This document shows, in pieces, positions 25,688 to 33,577 of a stretch of 57,797 nucleotides of DNA. Location of the stretch: contig JAAXGX010000069.1 in the NCBI GenBank assembly GCA_012271165.1, positions 26,915 to 84,711 of the forward strand, written 5' to 3'. The stretch is from Vicinamibacteraceae bacterium. Its GTDB lineage: Bacteria; Acidobacteriota; Vicinamibacteria; Vicinamibacterales; UBA8438. The notes under the pieces are model-generated. The model was not told the origin of the DNA. It was given only the letters and a program-made list of their open reading frames with translations, and ran no database searches. Numbering within the stretch: position 1 is the first letter of the stretch; the number at the start of each line of letters is the position of its first letter. A program made the translations under genes and the position numbers.

Positions 25688-27258
25688 CACGCCCGCGGGC
25701 TCCGGCGGCGCTCGCGGTGGCGGGCTGGCTCGCGTCGTTCGCGCAAGCCGTTCCCGCCCAGGAGGAGGCGACGGTGGCGCCGGCCTGCGCCCTGCCCGAT
25801 CTGTCGGGAGCGGCGGCATCGGTCCGGGACCAGCTCGAAGCCCGGCATGCCGCGGCGACATTTGGGGCGGGGGGTGAGGACGCCGGGGCGGCGTACGGCG
25901 AGCTGGGCACGCTGCTCCTGGCGGCCGAGTATCTCGAGGCCGCGGAGACGTGCCTGCTGGCCGCGCGCGCGGCGGCGCCCGCGGAACGCCGCTGGCCGTA
26001 CTACCTCGGGCACCTCTACAAGGACCGGGCCGACCACGCGGCGTCGGCGAGGGCCTTCGAGGCGGCGCGGGCGCTGGCTCCGGACGACGTTCCGACGCTC
26101 GTCTGGCTCGGCGAGGCGCATCTGGCCCAGGGCCGGCCGGCGGCCGCGGAATCGGCGTTCGAGTGGGCCCGGGCGCAGGAGCCCGGGCTGGTGGCGGCGC
26201 TGTGGGGCCTGGGGCGCGTGGCGCTGGGGCAAGGGAATTACGGCCGGGCTGCGGAGCGCCTGGAGGGGGTGCTGGCGGCGGAACCCGAGGCATCGGTCGC
26301 GGAGTACCCGCTGGCCATGGCGTACCGCGGGCTGGGCGACCTCGATCGCGCGCGGGCGCATCTGGCGCGGCGCGGCGATCGCGAGGTCGTCCTGGCCGAT
26401 CCGCTGATGCGGGAGCTCGGCACGGCGCTGCGGAGTGCGAGCGCGTACGAGTCGAGCGGCGTCCGGGCGCTCGAGCGGGAGGAGTGGGGGGCTGCCGCGG
26501 GCTATTTTCGCGAGGCCATCGCGGTGGCGCCCGACGATCCCTCTCCGCGCCACCGGCTCGGCACCGCGCTGTTCGTCCTGGGCGACCCGCAGGCCGCGCA
26601 GGAGCAGTTCCAGGCGGCGATTCGGCTCTCGCCGTCGTTCGCGCAGGCGCATTTCAGCTTGGGCGTGCTGATGGCGTCGGCTGGCCGCTTCGACGCCGCG
26701 CTGGCCCGCTTCACCGCGGCCGTCCGCCACGACCCGGCGCATGTGGAGGCCCGCCTCGTGCTGGCCGACATGCTGCGGCACAGCGGGCGGGCGCGGGATG
26801 CGCTCGCGCACTACGCGCGAGTCGCCAGGCTCGACCCGGGGGTCGCCGAGGCGCAGTTCGGCCGGGCGCTGGCGCTGGTGCAGCTTGGGCGCTACGGCGA
26901 GGCGCTCGACGCGCTGGACGCCGGCGCGCGGGCGCACCCGGCCGACGCGCTGTTCCCACTCGCGGCCGCGCGCCTGCTGGCCGCGGCGCCCGACGATCGC
27001 GTGCGCGACGGGCCGCGGGCGCTCGCGCTGCTGGACGCTCTCCCGGGCGGCAGCTCCATCGAGCGGGACGAGGTACAGGCGATGGTGCTGGCCGAGGTCG
27101 GGCGCTACGAGGAGGCGGCGGCGCTCCAGCGCCGGGTGCTGGACGCGGCGCGCGCCGCAGGGCGGGAGGAACTGCTGGACGGGATGGCCGACAACCTGGC
27201 GTTGTACGAGAGCCGGCAGCCGAGCCGCACGCCGTGGGCCGAGCGCGCCATGCCGTGA
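25684..27258 (+). CDS. TPR-repeat protein, exported
   Basis: ATGA overlap with the upstream gene; N-terminal signal; repeated TPR units (WPYYLGHLYKDRADHAASARAFEAARALAPDD, AQAHFSLGVLMASAGRFDAALARFTAAVRHDPAHVEA). Confidence 0.88.
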   Translation: MTRPRAPAALAVAGWLASFAQAVPAQEEATVAPACALPDLSGAAASVRDQLEARHAAATFGAGGEDAGAAYGELGTLLLAAEYLEAAETCLLAARAAAPAERRWPYYLGHLYKDRADHAASARAFEAARALAPDDVPTLVWLGEAHLAQGRPAAAESAFEWARAQEPGLVAALWGLGRVALGQGNYGRAAERLEGVLAAEPEASVAEYPLAMAYRGLGDLDRARAHLARRGDREVVLADPLMRELGTALRSASAYESSGVRALEREEWGAAAGYFREAIAVAPDDPSPRHRLGTALFVLGDPQAAQEQFQAAIRLSPSFAQAHFSLGVLMASAGRFDAALARFTAAVRHDPAHVEARLVLADMLRHSGRARDALAHYARVARLDPGVAEAQFGRALALVQLGRYGEALDALDAGARAHPADALFPLAAARLLAAAPDDRVRDGPRALALLDALPGGSSIERDEVQAMVLAEVGRYEEAAALQRRVLDAARAAGREELLDGMADNLALYESRQPSRTPWAERAMP

Positions 27259-27277
27259 GCCACAATCTTGACGCGCA

Positions 27278-27309
27278 CCCGTCCCGGCGTTGACAATCGC
27301 CGGGACGGG
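27278..27309. promoter_or_regulatory. Perfect 12-bp inverted repeat inside the operon with TTGACA in the loop
   Basis: CCCGTCCCGGCG (27278-27289) / TTGACAAT / CGCCGGGACGGG (27298-27309) between the TPR gene and the next coding region. Confidence 0.6.
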
Positions 27310-27341
27310 CACGACAACGGCTTGCGGCCTGCCCTTCGCGA

Positions 27342-30300
27342 TTGCACGAGACGCCGAAACCCGGACGACCGGCGCGGGCGATCGTTGTTGGCGCCGCGTT
27401 GGCTGCGGCGCTGGCCGCGGCCGGCGTCGGCAGCTACCTCCTGCACCTGCGTGACGACGGGCTCCCCGATCCCGATTCCACGACGTACCGCGAGACCGCC
27501 CGCCGCTTCTACCGCGGGCTGGCGGCCCTCGACGTGGGGTTGCTCGACGACGCGGCGGCCGAGTTCACCCGGGCGGCAGAGCTCGCTCCCGCGGAGCCGG
27601 CGGCCTGGGCCAACCTCGGTCTGACCAGGGCGCGGCAGGGCGCGGCCGGCGAGGCGGCGGGGCCGCTCGCCCGCGCGCACGAGCTGGCCCCGGCAAGCGC
27701 CGCGATCGCCCTTCTGCAGGGCTTGCTGGCTGGAGCGGAGGGTCGGGTCGAGGAGGGCCTCGTCCATCTGCGCCGGGCGGTCGACCTGCAACCGGCCGGC
27801 GCCCGGGCGCGCTTCGCGCTCGCCGCGGCGGCCGAGCGGGCCGGCGGACCCGACGCGGACCGGCGCGCGCAGCAGCAGCTCGATGCGATCCTGCTCCAGC
27901 GGGAGAACCTGGCGGTCCGCATCGAGCAGGCCCGGCTGGCTGCCAAGCGGGCTGACGGGCCCGCGCTGCGGGCCGCGGCGGCCCGTCTCGGAGCGCTGGC
28001 GGACGGCTGGCCGCCGCTGGCCGCCGAGCAGCACCGCGTGCTGCAGGGGGCGGCCGACGCCGGCGATTTCCGGCGGGCCGCGACGACCCTGGCCGTGTTG
28101 CGCAACGTCCTGGTCCGCGTCGCGGCGTTTCGGGCCAGCCTCGCGGCCGTCCAGGTCCCACCGGAGCTGATCGGGGAACCGTTCGACCGTTTCCTGGCGC
28201 TGCCGCCGGCCAGCCCGACCGCGGCGCCACCGGACGTCGCGTTGACGTTCGCCGCGGAGCCGCTCGAGTCCGGCGGGGCGCCGCCGCCGAGCGCGCTGCT
28301 GGTTCTGCCGCCCGACGACGGCGGTACGGCGACCGCGTTCGCGGCCACCGGCCGCGAGGCGTGGCGACCCGGAGCGCGGGAAGCGGCGCTGCCGTTTCCG
28401 GGCGGTGCGCGAGGCGTGCCGCCGGCCGGCCGCGGTCTGCTGGCGCTCGACTGGAACCACGACTTCCGGACCGATCTGGTGCTGGCCGGTGCGGGCGGGC
28501 TGCGGCTGCTGCTGCAGGGTCCGGACGGCGTGTTCGCCCCGGCGGGGGCTGACGGGCCGGAGGTTCGGGAACTGGCCGGCGTCGCTTGCTCCGGCGCCTG
28601 GGGAGCCGATGTCGAGATGGATGGCGACCTCGACATCGTGGCCGGCGTCGACGACGGCAGCGTGGTCGTCCTGCGGAACGCAGGGGACGGGACCTGGCTC
28701 CGCACGCAGCCGTTCGGGAGCGTTGTCGGCGTCCGCGACTTCGCCTGGGGCGATCTGGATCGCGACGGCGATCCCGACGCCGCCCTGCTGGACGCGCGCG
28801 GCAGCCTGCATCTGTTCGCCAACGAGCAGGCGGGACAGTTCCGGAGCCGGCAGGCTCCCGACGATCTGCCGGCCGTGCTCGCGATCGCGTTGGGCGACGT
28901 CGATGCCGACGGGCGCCTCGACCTCGTGGCGCTGGCGGCGGGCGGCGGCATCTGGCGTGTCTCGGCCGGGGAGACCGCGTGGCAGCGAGATTTGCTCGTC
29001 GAGTGGCCGGGCGCGCCCGCCGGCGGCGAACCGGGGAGCCAGCGGCTCCTGCTGGCCGATCTGGACAACAACGGGGCCCTGGATCTCGTCGGCTCGGGAC
29101 CCTCCGGCACCGGCATCTGGCTGGCCGATGAGCACAGCGTGCTGCAGCCGTTGCCGGCCGCGCCCGCCGCGGAGATCTTCGGTGTCGCCGACGCGAACGG
29201 CGACGGGCGGCTCGATCTGCTCGGCCTCGACGCCGGCCGGCCGGTCTGGCTGCACGGCCGCGGCCGGCGCGCCTACCACTGGCAGGTCGTGCGCCCGCGG
29301 GCCCAGGTCGAGGCCGGCGACCAGCGCATCAACTCGTTCGGCGTCGGCGGGGAGGTGGAGATCCGCGCCGGCCTGCTGGTGCAGAAGCAGGTGCTCACTG
29401 GCGCGCCGGTGCACTTCGGCCTCGGTGCGCGCGCCGCCGCGGACGTGGTGCGGATCGTCTGGCCCAACGGAGTCGTGCAGGCGGAGTTCGACCCGCGGGC
29501 GGACGGCGTCCTGGTGGCCGAGCAGCGGCTGAAGGGCTCCTGCCCGTGGGTGTTCACCCACGACGGGGAGGGCTACCGCTTCGTGACCGACTTCATCTGG
29601 CGCTCGCCGCTCGGCCTGCGCATCAACGCGCAGGACACGGCCGAGGTGTCCCAGACCGAGGACTGGGTGAAGATCCGCGGCGATCAGCTCGCGGCCCGCG
29701 ACGGCGGCTACGACGTGCGGATCACCGCGGAGCTGTGGGAGACCCACTTCATCGACCACGTCGCGCTGCTGGTGGTCGATAGCCCCCGCGACGTGGAGGT
29801 GTTCGTCGACGAGCGTTTCTCGCGGGAGGCTCCGGTGCTGGAGGTCAGGGCGACGAAGCCGCCGCGCCCCGTGTCCCGGGTCCGGGACGACACTGGCCTG
29901 GACGTGACGGAGATCGTCAGCCGCCGCGACGGCCGCTACCTCGCCACGTTCGAGCGGGGCGCCTACCAGGGCGTGGCGGGCGACCACTTCGTCGAGTTCG
30001 GGCTGGGCGAACCGTTGCCCGCCGACGGCCCGCTGTGGCTGATCGGCAACGGCTGGGTCTATCCGACCGACAGCAGCATCAACGTCGCGCTGGGCCAGCG
30101 CGGCCGCCCCGTGCCCCGGGGGCTGGCCCTGGAGGTTCGGGAACCGTCCGGCAAGTGGCGGGTCGTCCATCCCGACCTGGGGTTTCCGGCCGGCAAGAAC
30201 AAGACGATCGTGGTCGATCTGCGCCCCGCGCTTGCGGCCGCCGGCAATCCGCGCCTGCGCCTGCGCACCAACCTCGAGGTGTACTGGGACTGGCTGGGGT

Positions 30301-30842
30301 ACGCCCCCGGCGCCCCCGCGGCCGCGCTCGACACGACGCGGCTGGATCCCGCGACCGCGGAGCTGCGCTACCGGGGCTTCTCGCGCACGACGTTCGAAGG
30401 GCCGCGGCGCCTGGAGCTGCCGCACTACGACCGTCTGGCGAACGTCGCGCAGCGGTGGCGCGATCTGGTCGGGTACCACACCCGCTTCGGCGACGTGCGC
30501 GAGCTGCTCACGCGCGTCGACGATCGCTACGTCATCATGAACGCAGGCGACGAGTTGCAGCTCCGGTTTCCCGTCCCGCCGGCGCCCCCGGACGGCTACG
30601 CCCGCGACTTCGTCCTCATCGGCGACGGCTGGGTGAAGGACGGCGACTACAACACGACCTTCTCGCGGACGGTGCGGCCCCTGCCGTCGCACGACCGACC
30701 GGCGTACGGCGCAGCGGCGGGCGTGCCCCCCCTGGAGGACGATCCCGTGTACCGCCGCTATCCGGACGACTGGCAGAGGTACCACACGCGCTTCGTGACG
30801 CCCGATCGGTTCCTGGGCGGCCCGGCGGCTGAGCTGCCATGA
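27342..30842 (+). CDS. TPR + FG-GAP + ASPIC/UnbV protein with a long additional C-terminal region
   Basis: TTG start assumed (no closer ATG/GTG seen before the TM-like VVGAALAAALAAAGVGSYLLHL); TPR units; FG-GAP motifs (DVEMDGDLDIVAG, DLDRDGDPDAAL, DVDADGRLDLVAL); ASPIC-like INSFGVGGEVEIRAG..VHFGLGARAAADVVRIVWPNG; then about 430 extra residues. Confidence 0.88.
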   Translation: MHETPKPGRPARAIVVGAALAAALAAAGVGSYLLHLRDDGLPDPDSTTYRETARRFYRGLAALDVGLLDDAAAEFTRAAELAPAEPAAWANLGLTRARQGAAGEAAGPLARAHELAPASAAIALLQGLLAGAEGRVEEGLVHLRRAVDLQPAGARARFALAAAAERAGGPDADRRAQQQLDAILLQRENLAVRIEQARLAAKRADGPALRAAAARLGALADGWPPLAAEQHRVLQGAADAGDFRRAATTLAVLRNVLVRVAAFRASLAAVQVPPELIGEPFDRFLALPPASPTAAPPDVALTFAAEPLESGGAPPPSALLVLPPDDGGTATAFAATGREAWRPGAREAALPFPGGARGVPPAGRGLLALDWNHDFRTDLVLAGAGGLRLLLQGPDGVFAPAGADGPEVRELAGVACSGAWGADVEMDGDLDIVAGVDDGSVVVLRNAGDGTWLRTQPFGSVVGVRDFAWGDLDRDGDPDAALLDARGSLHLFANEQAGQFRSRQAPDDLPAVLAIALGDVDADGRLDLVALAAGGGIWRVSAGETAWQRDLLVEWPGAPAGGEPGSQRLLLADLDNNGALDLVGSGPSGTGIWLADEHSVLQPLPAAPAAEIFGVADANGDGRLDLLGLDAGRPVWLHGRGRRAYHWQVVRPRAQVEAGDQRINSFGVGGEVEIRAGLLVQKQVLTGAPVHFGLGARAAADVVRIVWPNGVVQAEFDPRADGVLVAEQRLKGSCPWVFTHDGEGYRFVTDFIWRSPLGLRINAQDTAEVSQTEDWVKIRGDQLAARDGGYDVRITAELWETHFIDHVALLVVDSPRDVEVFVDERFSREAPVLEVRATKPPRPVSRVRDDTGLDVTEIVSRRDGRYLATFERGAYQGVAGDHFVEFGLGEPLPADGPLWLIGNGWVYPTDSSINVALGQRGRPVPRGLALEVREPSGKWRVVHPDLGFPAGKNKTIVVDLRPALAAAGNPRLRLRTNLEVYWDWLGYAPGAPAAALDTTRLDPATAELRYRGFSRTTFEGPRRLELPHYDRLANVAQRWRDLVGYHTRFGDVRELLTRVDDRYVIMNAGDELQLRFPVPPAPPDGYARDFVLIGDGWVKDGDYNTTFSRTVRPLPSHDRPAYGAAAGVPPLEDDPVYRRYPDDWQRYHTRFVTPDRFLGGPAAELP

Positions 30843-32659
30843 TCCCGGGGGCGCCGCCGACCGCGCTCACGCGTCCCCGCGTGCTGCGGGCGATCGTCAC
30901 GTTCGGCTTCGTCGCCCTCCTCGCCGGCGTCGCCGTGCTGAACCGTGCCGGCGGCGGCGCGGCCGGCGGGGTGCTCGACGAGGCGACGGCCATGGCCCGC
31001 TATGGGTTCCGGCTGGACGAGGTGTCGCGGGCGGCCGGCATCGACTTCCTGCACCAGGCCCCGACGTTCGACGCGCGGCTCGCGCACATCATGCCCAACG
31101 TGGCATCGGTCGGGGCGGCCGTCGCCGTCGCGGACTTCGATCGCGACGGCTGGCAGGACTTCTACGTGACCAACAGCCGGTACGGCGCCCGCAACCGGCT
31201 GTACCGCAACCGGGCCGACGGCACGTTCGAGGACGTGGCGGGTCCGGCCGGGGTGGCCGACGTGAACCGGCCGGGAACCGGCGTCTCGATGGGCGCGGTC
31301 TGGGGCGACTACGACAACGACGGCTTCGAGGACCTGTTCGTCTACAAGTACGGACGGCCGGAGCTGTTTCGGAACGTGGAGGGCGCGGCGTTCCGGCGCG
31401 TCACCGACGCGGCGGGGTTGCCCGCCTGGGTGAATGCCAACGCGGCGATCTGGATCGATTACGACCGCGACGGCTGGCTGGACCTGCTGCTCGCCGGCTA
31501 CTGGTCCGAGGCGGTGGATCTCTGGCGGCTCGAGACGACGCGCATCATGCCGGAGAGCTTCGAGTACGCGGAGAACGGCGGGCGCAAGTACCTCCTCCGC
31601 AACGACGGCCGTGGCACGTTCGAGGACGTGACGCGGGCAGCGGGCATCGATACGCGGCGCTGGACGCTGGCGGCCGCCGCCGCGGACGTGTCGGCCAACG
31701 GCTACCCGGACCTGTTTCTCGCGAACGACTACGGCGTGTCGCAGCTCTACCTGAACCAGGCGGACGGACGGTTCGTCGAGGCGGCCCGGCCGACGGGCGT
31801 CGGACGCGCTCCGAAGAGCGGCATGAACGCCGCGTTCGGCGACGTCTTCAACGACGGGCGGCTGGCGATCTACGAGACCAACATCTCGGAACCGGGGATC
31901 CTGATCCAGGCCAACAACCTCTGGGTGCCGCGGGCGGGGGGCGCGTCCGGGGAGCTGGTCTACGACAACCTGGCGTCGAGCCTGGGCGTCGACCTCGGGG
32001 GCTGGAGCTGGGGGGCGCAGTTCGGCGACCTGAACAACGACGGCACGCTCGACCTGTACCTGGTGAACGGTAACGTGTCGGGCGAGGATCGCGCGAGCTA
32101 CTGGTACGACTTCTCGCGAATCGCGGTGGGGCACAGCGCCATCATCGCCGACGCCCGGAACTGGCCGCCGATGCGCGGGCGCAGCCTGTCCGGATTCCAG
32201 CCGCCCCGCGTCTGGCTGAACGACGGACGCGGACGTTTCGTCGAGGTCGGGCGGGTCGTCGGTGCGAGCGACCGCCACGACGGGCGAGCCGTGGCGCTGG
32301 CCGACCTGTGGAACCGGGGCGCGCTCGACGTGATTGTCGCGAACCAGCGGGGTCCGCTGCTCGTGTACCGCAACACGGTCAGTTCCGATCGGCACTGGCT
32401 CGGCGTGGAGTTGCGCGGCACAGCCGGCAACGTAGGCGCCATCGGCGCGGTCGTCGAGCTCGCGTGGAACGGCGTGCGCCAGCGTCAGGTGGTGAGCGGC
32501 GGGAGCGGATTCAGCGCGCAGAATCAGCGGCGGCTGCACTACGGCCTGGGTGCGGACGCAACCGTCGAGGAGCTGGTCATCCGCTGGCCGACCGGCCGGC
32601 GGCAGGTCATCGCGGCGCCCGGCGTCGACCGCGTGCACGTGATTGCCGAGCCGCGATGA
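30839..32659 (+). CDS. CRTAC1-family ASPIC/UnbV protein
   Basis: ATGA overlap with the upstream gene; N-terminal TM/signal; DFDRDGWQDFYVTNSRYGARNRLYRNRADGTFEDV; C-terminal HWLGVELRGTAGNVGAIGAVVELAWNG..FSAQNQRRLHYGLG..VEELVIRWPTG. Confidence 0.92.
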   Translation: MIPGAPPTALTRPRVLRAIVTFGFVALLAGVAVLNRAGGGAAGGVLDEATAMARYGFRLDEVSRAAGIDFLHQAPTFDARLAHIMPNVASVGAAVAVADFDRDGWQDFYVTNSRYGARNRLYRNRADGTFEDVAGPAGVADVNRPGTGVSMGAVWGDYDNDGFEDLFVYKYGRPELFRNVEGAAFRRVTDAAGLPAWVNANAAIWIDYDRDGWLDLLLAGYWSEAVDLWRLETTRIMPESFEYAENGGRKYLLRNDGRGTFEDVTRAAGIDTRRWTLAAAAADVSANGYPDLFLANDYGVSQLYLNQADGRFVEAARPTGVGRAPKSGMNAAFGDVFNDGRLAIYETNISEPGILIQANNLWVPRAGGASGELVYDNLASSLGVDLGGWSWGAQFGDLNNDGTLDLYLVNGNVSGEDRASYWYDFSRIAVGHSAIIADARNWPPMRGRSLSGFQPPRVWLNDGRGRFVEVGRVVGASDRHDGRAVALADLWNRGALDVIVANQRGPLLVYRNTVSSDRHWLGVELRGTAGNVGAIGAVVELAWNGVRQRQVVSGGSGFSAQNQRRLHYGLGADATVEELVIRWPTGRRQVIAAPGVDRVHVIAEPR

Positions 32660-33510
32660 TCCGGGTTCCCGACGCGCCGCGGCCGGTCGCCGCCGCCGGC
32701 ACCCCGGCTGCGCGGAACTGGGCCGCGAACCGCTTCCTGGCGCCGGCGTTGATCACCGCGATCCTCCTGGGCGGACACCTCTCGTTCGGGATTCTCGAGA
32801 GCTACGAGCGGACGCTGCTCGCCATCGCCGCGAGTCTGCTCGCCGAGGCCGTCCTGGGCCGCCTGACCTACGGGCGCTGGCCGCACCTGGCCAGCGCGTA
32901 CATCACCGGCATCAGCGTCGGCATCCTGATTCGCTCGCCGCTCGCGTGGCCCTACGCCGCCTGCAGCCTGCTGTCGATCGCGTCCAAGTACGTCCTGCGG
33001 GTCCGGGGGCGCCACGTCTGGAACCCGTCGAACTTCGGGGTGTGCGCGATGCTCTGGCTCGCCCCGTCGACCGTCGCCGTGCTGAGCATCCAGTGGGGCA
33101 ACGCCCTGTGGCCCATGATGATCATCTGGGCGCTGGGCGCGGTGGCGGTCTGGCGCGTTGGGCGCCTCCACATCTGCGTCACCTACGTCGCCGCGTTTCT
33201 CGCGTTGTCGTTCGCCCGGAGCTGGATCGGAGACGGCCCGTGGCTGGCGGAGGCGGCGCCCGTCACCGGGCCGATGTACCAGCTGTTCGTCTTCTTCATG
33301 ATCACCGACCCGCGGACGACCGTGCGCTCCGGGCGGGCGCAGTGCGTGGTCGTGCTGGCGGTGGCGCTGGTCGAGGCCGCACTCCGCCTGGCCGAGGTCG
33401 TCTACGCCCCCTTCTACGCGCTGTTCCTGGTCGGCCCGGCGGCGATGCTGGTGGAGCTGTATCGGCAGCCTGGCGCGTCCGCGGCCGCGCGCGACAGGCT
33501 TGACGGTTGA
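32656..33510 (+). CDS. UnbU/RnfD-like polytopic membrane protein
   Basis: ATGA overlap with the upstream UnbV gene; multiple hydrophobic segments; HVWNPSNFGVCAMLWLAP and FVFFMITDPRTTVRSGRAQ signatures shared by RnfD/NqrB-like and enediyne-cassette UnbU proteins. Confidence 0.78.
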   Translation: MIRVPDAPRPVAAAGTPAARNWAANRFLAPALITAILLGGHLSFGILESYERTLLAIAASLLAEAVLGRLTYGRWPHLASAYITGISVGILIRSPLAWPYAACSLLSIASKYVLRVRGRHVWNPSNFGVCAMLWLAPSTVAVLSIQWGNALWPMMIIWALGAVAVWRVGRLHICVTYVAAFLALSFARSWIGDGPWLAEAAPVTGPMYQLFVFFMITDPRTTVRSGRAQCVVVLAVALVEAALRLAEVVYAPFYALFLVGPAAMLVELYRQPGASAAARDRLDG

Positions 33511-33577
33511 CCGGCCACGTGTTAACTAGGGCTTCATACACCTTCGCTGTCGAGTCAGGACTGGTCAGGAGGCCTCG

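Noticed and set aside
23891-33510. Calling this an enediyne biosynthetic cluster because of UnbV and UnbU homologs
   Set aside because: No PKSE, TEBC thioesterase or UNBL gene is present in the window; UnbV-type proteins are common outside enediyne clusters.
33500-33530. Promoter TTGACG..TTAACT upstream of the 33578 TonB receptor
   Set aside because: -10 match is only 3/6 at 16-nt spacing; not strong enough to list.
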